The notes under the pieces are model-generated. The model saw only the letters and a program-made list of their open reading frames with translations, ran no database searches and was not told the DNA's origin. A stretch of 64,000 bases of DNA from Brassica napus (taxonomy: Eukaryota; Streptophyta; Magnoliopsida; Brassicales; Brassicaceae): positions 5,228,024 to 5,292,023 of the forward strand of contig NC_063438.1 in assembly GCF_020379485.1 (NCBI RefSeq), in the 5' to 3' direction. Shown in pieces: positions 37,481-47,180 of this stretch. Numbering within the stretch: the first letter of the stretch is position 1; each line of letters starts with the position of its first letter. The translations under genes and the position numbers were made by a program.

Positions 37481-39155
37481 ATGGCGACAGGGAAAGTGGT
37501 GGTGGAGAAGATAAGAGGGAGATCTACGGCTACGAGTTGCTTCTCTAAGTACCCTCTCAAGTTCATACTTCCTACCAAGGTTCTCTCTATCTATTTTAAT
37601 GCAGATTCTTATTCAGAATTTCACTTGTTTAAGTTCCCGACAGTGAAGGAAGATATCGAACTTTCAGGTAGCTCCTGTCGGAACTGATGTTGTCTGGATT
37701 TACAGTATCACCTATGGCGGCGGCATTGTCTCTGTACTTCCCTCTCTCTCTCTCTCTCTCACTTCCTTTTGTCTCTCAGTAAATTTGTCAGTTAACTGAA
37801 CAAGTTCTTGTTCATAGGGAGATTCGATTTCATGTGAGTTCACCATTGGTGATGGCTGCACTGCAGTTCTTACAACCCAGTCTTCTACTAAGGTTAAAAC
37901 ATTCTGTCTCTTTTGAAATGGATACACTAACTTCATCTTACTTGGTTTGATTCTCTGGGCTTGGATCCTGTTATTTCACTACAGGTATACAAGGCAATAG
38001 GATCAAAGTGCTCTGAACAGACTTTAGAAGTAATGTTTCTTTCACATGTCTGCTACAATCATTTGAGCTGTGTATGTGTTAGATAGAACACCAGTTTGCT
38101 ATTGCAATAGAATAAGACTCTTTTTCTTTGATTCCTGTTTCTCATATTGTTGTTGTGCAGTAGGCGAGAATAGGGAGTGAGTCTCTTTTGGTTGTGGTTC
38201 CAGATCCAGTGACTTGCTTCTCCACTGCTCGGTACTATCAGAAACAGAACTTCAGATTGCTTTCAGACTCTAACCTTGTCCTTGTGGATTGGATCACAAG
38301 CGGGCGTCACGCAAATGGTGAAAAATGGGACTTCGAGTTTTATAAAAGCATAAACAATGTCTACCTGGAAGATGATAAACCTTTATTCCTTGACACAGTA
38401 AATTACTAATCTCATTTACTCTCATCTGATAAGAACATTCATGACCAAGATTATTAGACCTTACTGTGGTAACGGTTTGTTTACTCCAGGTGCTGCTAGA
38501 GAAGAGGAACATACAAAGCATAGCGGAGCGGATGCAAGACTATCATGCCATAGCAATGGTCATACTCTTCGGGTTGGTTTCTCTCTGTCTTCTTGCAGTA
38601 GTTCTAGAGAAGGCACTAGAGCACATCTTTATAGTGAGAATTTGGTTTATTTGCTAAATCTGTTTGGCAAAAGGCCAAAGCTGAGGGAACTCCAGAAGCA
38701 AGTTCAAGAAAACGTGAAGAATATGATGTCGGAACAGTTGCAGATCTCTTATAGTTCTCGGAGACACAATCCTGATTCAAGGGTACGTAATGGCTTCATG
38801 AAACCAGAGTTCATAGCTTCCTGCAGCACTTTTGGCCCTGAGGTTAGTAGTAATCATGCTTTCTTTCTCAGTTTCCAAATCCTTAAATCTTGTTTCTCCT
38901 ATCCATCAAGAAACCATATATATATATATACACAGCTTTGCCCAAAACTAGACAAGATTGACCGGTAGGATTAGAGACAACGCATGAATGGCTATTGCGG
39001 CTAGGCTTTAATGATTGAAACATGGTGTGAATATATTGCAGGGGAAAGGAGTTGTGGTTCGAATTGCTTCGGATTCCACAGAGTCAGTCTATAACTTCTT
39101 GAGGCAACAACTGGGTGATTTGGAACCACTTCTTGGTCAATCTCCTTATGCTTGA
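37481..39155 (+). CDS. URED: Urease accessory protein D (UreD)
   Basis: UreD works with UreF and UreG to load nickel into urease. Exons: 37481-37579, 37668-37733, 37818-37892, 37985-38029, 38164-38397, 38490-38572, 38674-38842 and 39042-39155, giving 294 aa, the length I recall for Arabidopsis URED (At2g35035). Conserved stretches include VVWIYSITYGGGIVSGDS, GCTAVLTTQSSTKVYKAI and NLVLVDWITSGRHANGEKW. The exon 5 acceptor is TGCAGTAG; using its second AG keeps the frame (TLE-ARIGSES). It starts about 300 bp after the AICARFT stop codon, on the same strand but as a separate gene. Confidence 0.93.
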
Positions 39156-39360
39156 GTCTTTTTTCATTTTCAATTTCTTCTTTTTCTTACTCTACCAAAA
39201 GCATCAACAAGTCCATCCAACATCATATTGGTGTTTAGGTGAAAACAATAAGAAGTAATTCAAAATTAATCTATTAATAATATCAATCTCAATTAATGTT
39301 GAAAGGTTGTGTTGTTTCATCATAAAAGTTGCAAGTTGCATTTGTTAAAAATAACTTAAA

Positions 39361-40318
39361 TCTATATATATAAAGAAATGTTTGCCTCTCTCCCGTGATG
39401 CCACATCATCAATTCGTGCGTTCTGGGAGTGACACGTGTCCCTTTTTATATTTAGGGCCAAAATAAATGAATGCAGTTAAGGGTAATTGAACCCAACACC
39501 TCCAGCACTGTTAATTTCTCTTAGAACCACTAGGCTAAAGTCACTTTTTATAAATATGTGGCCGCGAAAATACTTATTATCGTGTCAGCTGGAAGTCCAT
39601 GCTTCTTCGACACTGAACTGACGTTAAGATGAAGATCGTGAAGTTAAAAACTTTACTCCAAACAGTTTTGCACTGTTTCCAACCTTTATAACTTGATGCA
39701 TATAATATATATCAAAATACATTTGTTGTACACGCTTTTATTAGTTTTGCTTTTAAAAGAAGGTATTTACAGTTATAAATGTTTTATGCCAGTGAAGTAA
39801 TGGTTGAAAAATCTCTATACATATGTCATTTTAAAATAACACCCAACTTCTATATATAGTCAATACATATGTCCATGTTATATTCTAGACTAAATATTTT
39901 CTCTTTTAAAAATATAAAAAACAATTTTTTTAGTCTACAAGCAAATGTTGTAGAGCAAATATGCATTATACAAAATAATATATATTTAAAATCCATACAC
40001 AAAAACATAAAAGTTGTTATAGGCCTCTTTCTGACACATGCACACTCCACTATGAATAAAAATTAAAAAAAAAAACAGTATTGTCATCAAACTTTATCAC
40101 AAATCCACATTTGTACATCTATAATTATGAGTTGGACAATTAGTTAATTTGATACAATACCAAAGCAAGAATAATCGAAAAACAACTATACCACCGCATA
40201 CTAATAAGTAAGACATAACAGATAACAAAATTCTTGAATCTTAAAACAAATTTCAACTCGAACATTTAGTGGATATCAAATTAACTAATATCCCGCCCGT
40301 AGGGCGGGCCGACCCTAG
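39361..40318 (+). mobile_element. Non-autonomous Helitron
   Basis: The 5' end is TC (TCTATATATATAAAGAAATG) after an A. The 3' end is CTAG at 40315-40318 followed by T. It is preceded by a strong GC-rich hairpin, CCCGCCC-GTA-GGGCGGG-type, at about 40292-40308. Length is 958 bp, without coding capacity. It begins about 205 bp after the URED stop codon, so it may lie in or next to that gene's 3' end. Confidence 0.82.
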
Positions 40319-41357
40319 TTATACATACAGTATTTCTCAAAGACTGTGTTGTTTTATCTTAAATGTTACATTGATTGAAAAGAAAGTTAAATTACATTTG
40401 TGTTTTTTCAACATCATCTCTAAAATTATTAATAATACCAATACCGATTAATGTCAAAAGTTGTGTTGTTTCATCCTACGAATTGTATTTGTTGTTTCAT
40501 ACTTAAAGTTGCATTTGTTAAAAAGAAGTTAAATTATATTTGTGTTTTTTCAATATCATCTCTAAGCTAACAAGAATTTTTTTTGAATGAAAAGTATTCT
40601 TTAGAATTTTTCATAACTTTCTAAAAATAACAATTTTTAAAATTTTATTTTATAAATACAGCATATAAACAAAACTTCTTGTTGTGCTAATTTCTAAACC
40701 AAAGAAACTCATGTATCAATTTAATTAAAAATACAACATATTGATCAAAATCTATAAGTATATTTTTATATCAATAAAAAAAATTTGTTAAACTAATTTC
40801 TAAATCAAAATTCCAAATCTACAATAGTTCTTTAAAAAATGATAATTTTCCAAAAATAATCAGTTTTTTTTTCAAATTTAATTGAAAAATACAACGTATT
40901 GTAAAAAATTATAAAAGAATAATCATATATCAACAAAAATTCTTGTTAACCTAATTTCTAAATTAAAATCCAAAATTTACAAAGATTTATTAAAAATATA
41001 ATAACTTTCCAAAAATAATAACTTTCTAAAAATAGAAGTTTTGTAAGAAGTTAATTAAAAAATACAATCTATTGATAAAAAATTCTAATAGAATACTCAT
41101 ATGTTAACAAAATATTAATAATTTTAAAATTTATTAATGGATCTGAGAAATATACAGTAATATTAACGCTCTAAAAAAAGTTGTTTCTTTATCTATTTGT
41201 AATTAAAATTAAATATTTTATCTAGTTATTACCAGAAAGATAAAGAGACCAATTGTATTTAAAATAAAATTTTTATTTAAAAATAAAAAAGGTATTAAAA
41301 TAAAATTAAACACAACTTTGTTTTAAAATTTAAAAAATAGAATATTTGTATAAAACA
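40319..41357. other. Very AT-rich spacer
   Basis: About 1 kb of highly AT-rich sequence with loosely repeated motifs (for example AAACTAATTTCTAAAT and repeated CAATATCATCTCTAA / CAACATCATCTCTAA). No gene is visible; probably decayed repeat sequence. Confidence 0.4.
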
Positions 41358-41586
41358 TCCTCCTATACATTAAAAGAGAAGTCACTTAAGTGATTTCTGC
41401 TGAGGTGGCACTCATATAGAGCTTCTCAGGAAAAACATTATAATTCTATTGGCTAGTTTTTTTGAATTTTTCTTTTTCATTTATTTTAATCAATCGCTTA
41501 TGTAGACAAACCCAAAACTATTGTCGATTTCGTTAAGCCCATATATAGTTAGGGGATAATAATTATCGATTTAGATTAGCCTTGGG

Positions 41587-42266
41587 TACCCGTTCGGATT
41601 CGGGTCGGGTATTTCAGATTTTCGGGAATTTCGGTATAGAGGTATAGAACCCGTTCGGGTATTTCTATACTTCGGGTCGGGTTCGGGTATTTTTAGTTCG
41701 GATTCGGTTATTTCGGATCTGGTTAGGATATTTAGATTTTGAAAAAAAAAATTAAAATTTTCATTTCTCAAGAGTTTCTTATATTTAAAAATATAACTTT
41801 CAGTTAACTAATTTTTTATTTTTAATAGATTGAATAGTTAATAGATTTGGACATAACATTTTAAAACTAAAAAAGCATTAATTTAGTTATTTTTTAAAAA
41901 TTTCAGATGTAAATTTTTGTTAATTTTTTAAATAAAAAACTTGACATGCATTTTAAGTGAGTAATAAATCATTTTTTTCGTAATTGTATGTATATCATAT
42001 GAACTTAAAGTATGTGCAGTATCAATATATATATTTTATATAAAATGAGAGATGTAAACTAAAAATATAAGGTTAATTATACATATGTTCGGTTATCTTC
42101 GGATATCCATTCGGGTTCGGGTATTATCCGTTCGGGTTCGGGTATCCAATCTCTCCTTATTCAATACCCGTTCGGATATTTTGCTACTTTGGTTCGGATT
42201 TCAGTTCGGGTTTTTCGGATCGGGTTCGGGTGCCACTTCGGATATCGGGTAAAGTGCCCACCCCTA
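41587..42266. mobile_element. hAT-like MITE, left end deleted
   Basis: TTCGGGT-rich element whose right end GCCCACCCCTA (complement TAGGGGTGGGC) is followed by CTAATTAG, the target sequence that flanks the intact copy in Helitron copy 2. The left end and the sequence around it are deleted here. The inner part includes ~260 bp that copy 2 has lost. Confidence 0.65.
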
Positions 42267-42900
42267 CTAATTAGGTTGTTTGTTTTTAATAACTTACCTT
42301 TTTAATATGGATTACTTGCGCAAGTTGAAATCATTAAATATGCAAATAACTTATTGACAAAATTTGTTTTTAATAACTTACCTTTCTAATATAGATTACT
42401 TGCGCAAGTTTAAATCATTAAATATGCAAATAATTTATTAACAATATGGATTACTTGCGCAAGTTGAAATCATTAAATTTATCGATTTAGTTTACCTTTG
42501 GGCAAGATTTAGAATTAAGACAAATATTAAAAACTTTCTTTATTATTCAAACGGTAAACTTGCGCATGTTGATATCATATTTATTATATTGCATACAAAA
42601 TCTTTTAATGTTTCTAATCAGATTGTTTGTTTTTAATAACTTACCTTTCTAATATGGACTACTTGCGCAAGTTAAAATCATGTCATATGCAAATCATTTT
42701 TTGACAATACACATTTAATATCTTTCTTTAAACGATTTTATTATTTATTGTGAAAAATATTAAAATCATTAATATGAGAATAAATCGACTGTATATATAT
42801 AGGAGACACCCAAGGTCTTAAAATACAAACATTCTCTTTTCATTATTTAAAGTATTATTCACAAATCTCTCCTCTCATACTATTAAGGTATTACGACAAT

Positions 42901-43483
42901 GATGCTTGTGTGCTAAGAAAAATGTGTTTAGACGCAAAGACTCCTCATCTTTAGAACCCTGAACTCAACTATTTGTGTCTTGTCTCCAAAAAACATGTCT
43001 GGTCTATATTTTCTATGTGTTGAATACTGGTAACAACAATATGGTCTTCTTTTTTTATATGTAGACCAGGTCGTGAGAGTGATAGTGATCCAGAAAACCT
43101 TGATTGAACATGCTGAGAAGCTTCGCCAAGTTAAAGCAGTTCTTGAAGAGGTTCTTTAGTACTTTCTCTCTCTTTGTTGAATATTGTCCGGGAAAGTATT
43201 ACATAATATCATTTAGTAATACTATCTTATATCATTTTTTTTTGTTGAATATACTATCTTATAAGTAAGCTAGCATTATGCATTTTTTATTTAATTTATG
43301 AGGTCATTTTCTCACAGCAGAGAACCTTTTGAAATGGCGCAGGGAGGAAATTTCTCAAGGATATACAGGAAGGTTCAACTGAAGCCGCTGAAGTGGGATG
43401 GTGAAGGCGAAGAATAAAGACCTGTAGAGGCTCTTATGATTCTTAAATACGGCGGTGTTCTAACTCACGATGGTAGAAAACAG
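42901..43483 (+). pseudogene. Captured fragments of a VIH/VIP1-type inositol-pyrophosphate kinase gene
   Basis: VIH/VIP1 (PPIP5K) enzymes make inositol pyrophosphates. Three exon-like pieces occur in gene order. 42901-42954 reads [17 protein letters not shown] then a stop. About 43064-43152 begins RPGRESDSDPENL and, after a frame slip, gives EHAEKLRQVKAVLEE. 43343-43483 reads [18 protein letters not shown], then DGEGEE, an in-frame TAA, and RPVEALMILKYGGVLTHDGR. Splice-like borders remain (TATGTAG before the second piece, CAG|GTG after the third), so genomic DNA with introns was captured, not a processed transcript. The kinase and most phosphatase coding sequence is absent; the fragment cannot encode an enzyme. 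Confidence 0.75.
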
Positions 43484-43517
43484 GTGTTTACATACTCTAC
43501 CATTTAATTTGTCATTG

Positions 43518-43518
<1 letters not shown>

Positions 43519-43559
<41 letters not shown>
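43519..43559. repeat. (TA)n microsatellite
   Basis: About 20 uninterrupted TA units inside Helitron copy 1. Confidence 0.95.
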
Positions 43560-43562
<3 letters not shown>

Positions 43563-43930
43563 TTCCAAATATGGAATAATTGTTTAATTTATTGACGTTT
43601 AACATCACTTGCCATATAATCTAACGAATATTACAAATAACAATTTATGGAAACTATTCTCGAAATTATTGAAAGACTAATAATGTTTTATTTATTACTT
43701 TTAATATTTATAACCTATAAAATAAAATAAACGAAATTTTATATAAGATATTTATAATAGTTTTATCCTCCACTTGATGAACTCTGTTCGAATATAATTA
43801 TATAATAACTATTTTAAATATTACAAATCCAAAAATGTTTATTAATATTATTTTTAAATTATTTATCGTTGTTTAAAGAATAAATTTATCATAATTTTAA
43901 AATAATTTATAAAATGCTTACAAAATGCAG

Positions 43931-44064
43931 GGCAAAGTTGCACTTTCAAGAGTTAAGTCGAGATCTGAATTAAAAATCCTAATAACTGGTAAAGAAGGGA
44001 ATCCGAAGACAAAAACATTGAATGTTGTCTACAAACAAATTTTTGAGAATATTCCGTAGTCACG
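43931..44064 (+). pseudogene. Unidentified captured exon-like fragment (copy 1)
   Basis: After a TGCAG acceptor-like site the sequence stays open for 42 codons, beginning GKVALSRVKSRSELKILITG, with a TAG stop at 44057-44059. It ends at an ACG|GTACGT donor-like site. The same fragment recurs at 46178-46312 with substitutions. I do not recognise the parent gene. Confidence 0.4.
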
Positions 44065-44699
44065 GTACGTAATTTTAATCTACTTTTTTTCAAATAAAAT
44101 TTTAAAATATATAAACTGTTACAATTATTTATTTTTTGTATTTGCCAAATGGGTTGTAATGAGTTAGGAGACCGATGACGGTATGTCAATATAATATTAT
44201 TTCATGTTCAATAAAATTTAAAAATTTATAAATCTATCAAATATTTTGATTTTTTTATATTTTCTTTTAATATGTCTACATAAATGTTTGTTTATTATTT
44301 ATGGAAAAATAATATTATTCACCTAAATAAAGAATTACGACACATATACAATCCTCCTATACATTAAAAGAGAAGTCACTTTAGTGATTTCTGCTGACAT
44401 GGCATTAATATAGAGCTTCTCAGAAAAATTGTTATAATTCTACTGGTCGATTTTTTTGAATTTTATTTTTCATTTATTTTAATCAATCGCTTATGTAGAC
44501 AAGCCCAAAACTATTGTCGATTTCGTTAAGCCCATATATAGATAGGGGATAATAATTATCGATTTAATTTAGCATTGGGCAAAATTTAGAACTAAGACAA
44601 ATATTAAAAACATTCCTTATTATTCAAACAGTAAACTTGTGCATGTTGATATCATATTAATTACATTTGCTTAGAAAATATTATAATGTTTCTAATTAG

Positions 44700-45129
44700 T
44701 AGGGGTGGGCGTTCGGATACCCGTTCGGGTTCGGGTCGGGTATTTTGGATTTTCGAGTATTTCGGTATAGAGGTGTAGAACCCGTTCGGGTATTTCTGTA
44801 CTTCGGGTCGGGTTCGGGTATTTTTAGTTCGGATTCGGTTATTTCAGATCGGGTTCGAATTTAGATTTTGAAAAAAAATTAAAATTTTCATTTCTCAAGT
44901 TTCTTATATTTAAAAATATAACTTTCAGTTAACTAATTTTTTATTTTTAATAGATTGAATGGTTAATAGATTTAGACATAAAAATTTAAAACTAAAAAGG
45001 CATTAATTTAGCTATTTTTTAAAAAAATTTGGATGTAATTTTTTGTTAATTTTTAATTAAAAACTTGACATGCATTTTCGGATCGGGTTCGGGTGCCACT
45101 TCGGATATCGGGTAAAGTGCCCACCCCTC
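44700..45129. mobile_element. hAT-like MITE nested in Helitron copy 2
   Basis: A 430-bp element with 11-bp inverted ends TAGGGGTGGGC and (complement) GAGGGGTGGGC. It is flanked by an exact 8-bp direct repeat CTAATTAG at 44692-44699 and 45130-45137, the target size of hAT elements. The inside has TTCGGGTTCGGGTA-type repeats and no coding capacity. Confidence 0.75.
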
Positions 45130-45739
45130 CTAATTAGGTTGTTTGTTTTTAATAACTTACCTTTCTAATATGGATTACTTGCACAAGTTGAAATCATTAA
45201 ATATGCAAATAACTTATTGACAAAACTTGCCTTTTTAATATGGATTACTTGTGCAAATTGAAATCATTAAATATGCAAATCACTTATTCACAATATGGGT
45301 TACTTGCGCAAGTTGAAATCAATAAATATTATCGATTTAGTTTACCCTTGGGCAAGATTTAAAATTTGGACAAATATTAAAAACTTTCCTTATTATTCAA
45401 ACGGTAAACTTGCGCATGTTGATATCATATTTATTACATTGCTTACAAAATATTTTAATGTTTCTAATTAGGTTGTTTGTTTTTAATAACTTACCTTCTA
45501 ATATGGATTACTTGCGCAAGTTAAAATCATATCATATGCAAATCATTTTTTGACAATACACATTTAATATCTTTCTTTAAACGATTTCATTATTTATTGT
45601 GTAAAAATTTGTGCGTCATTAATATGAGAAATAAATCGACTGTATATATATATATGAGACACCCAAAGTCTTAAAATACAAACATTATCTTTTCATTCTT
45701 TAAAGTATTATTCACAAATCTCTCCTCTCATACTATTAA

Positions 45740-45831
45740 GGTATTACGACGATGCTGCTTGTGTGCTAAGAAAAATGTGTTTAGACGCAAAGGCTCCTCA
45801 TCTTTCATCGACTCTGCCACTCACTTTGCGT
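45740..45831 (+). pseudogene. VIH/VIP1 exon fragment in Helitron copy 2
   Basis: Open reading gives [20 protein letters not shown] followed by [12 protein letters not shown], better preserved than the same exon in copy 1. The downstream VIH exons of copy 1 are absent; instead a short CATCGACTCTGCCACC segment is repeated and the sequence jumps ahead. Confidence 0.72.
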
Positions 45832-46177
45832 TGGAAGTATTATATGCTACTTGATGAATCGACTCTGCCACCCACTTTCATCGACTCTGCCACCCACTTT
45901 ACCTTGGAAGTATTATAGAAAGATTAATAATGTTTTATTTATTACTTTTAATATTTATAAACTATAAAATACAATGAACGAAATTTTATATAAGATAATT
46001 ATAATAGTTTTATACTCTACTTGATGAATTATGTTCGAATATAATTATATAATAACTATTTTAAATATTACAAAATCCAAAAATGTTTATTAAATTATTT
46101 TTAAATTATTTATCGTTGTTTAAAGAATAAATTTATCATAATTTTAAAATAATTTATAAAATGCTTACAAAATGCAA

Positions 46178-46312
46178 GGCAAAGTTTCACTTTCAAGAGT
46201 TAAGTCGAGATCTGGATTAAAAAATCCTAATAACTGGTAAAGAAGGGAAGCCGGAGACAAAAATATTGAATGTTGTCTACGAACAAGTTTTTCAGAATAT
46301 TTCGTAGTCACG
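46178..46312 (+). pseudogene. Unidentified captured exon-like fragment (copy 2)
   Basis: Homologous to 43931-44064, ending at the same ACG|GTACGT site, but with point differences and a one-base change that breaks the reading frame near AAAAAATCC. Confidence 0.35.
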
Positions 46313-47180
46313 GTACGTAATTTTTATCTATTTTTTTTTCAAATACAAATTTTAAAATGAATAAACTGTTGCAATTATTTATTTTTTGTATTTGCTAGAT
46401 GGGTTGTGATGAGTTAGGAGACCGATGACAGTATGTCAATTTAATATTATTTCATGTTCAATAAAATTTAGAAATTTATAAATCTATCAAATAATGTTAA
46501 CCCGTCAAATTGCTTACAAAATTTATTTAATTTTTTGCAAATTTCTAATTGAATTTGCTTTCTTTATTGAAAAATATACTTCATAATTTATATTATTTAT
46601 GGATAATATTTTGATTTTTTTTTATTATTATATATTTTTTTAATATGTCTACATAAATGTTTGTTTATTATATATGGAAAAATAATATTATTCACCTAAA
46701 ATAAAGAATTACGAAACATATAGAATACAATTCTAATTAATAATAATATAAAATCTGTTACTTTTAAAACTATACACTATTTATTTCATTTTTTGAATGA
46801 AAGTATCTTCGTAAACACACAAAATATTTTGTGACGTTGCAATTATACATACACACAATATCTGCATCTTCATACTGACGTTGCTATGTTCCCTCTCGTG
46901 AGGTACGGACCGAGAGAGAACACACGGTGCAGACCGATCATGTTCTTATGTCCGCACAGAGTGCGGACCGGTCACCTAGTAGTTTTTAAATCAAAAGAAT
47001 ATTTTTATGAAAAATAAAGTAAACTACTTAAGGTGAATTTATCATTATGTATCCCGCCTCGGATGAGTCGTCTCGAGTATCTGTATCAAAGAGCTCCCTC
47101 CTCGCCTCAACTCTTTTCATTCTCTTCTATCTAACAAAAAGAAAACAGTAGGCAGCTCACTTTTTCCAATCTTCTAGCTG

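Larger units (their letters stand above)
41358..44351 (+). mobile_element. Helitron copy 1 (5' end present, 3' end missing)
   Basis: It starts with TC (TCCTCCTATACATTAAAAGA) after an A, the same 5' terminus as copy 2 at 44352. Internally it matches copy 2 along most of its length. It stops at an internal point equivalent to about 46730 of copy 2, where copy 2's 5' end begins; the ~250-bp 3' tail is missing. It carries a partial hAT-like element, repeats with a TTGCGCAA core, pieces of a VIH/VIP1 kinase gene and a second unidentified exon-like fragment. No Rep/helicase is visible. Confidence 0.72.
44352..46979 (+). mobile_element. Helitron copy 2 (both ends present)
   Basis: The 5' end is TC after an A. 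The 3' end is CTAG at 46976-46979 followed by T. It is preceded by the hairpin TCCGCAC-AGA-GTGCGGA at 46951-46967. Length is 2628 bp. It contains the intact hAT-like insertion, several copies of the ATTACTTGCGCAAGTT repeat, one VIH exon fragment and the second exon-like fragment. No Rep/helicase, so it is non-autonomous. It abuts copy 1 head to tail. Confidence 0.85.

Noticed and set aside
42288..42690. Spaced repeats with a palindromic core resembling a CRISPR array
   Set aside because: Spacing is irregular, the spacers are related to each other, and the setting is a plant Helitron.
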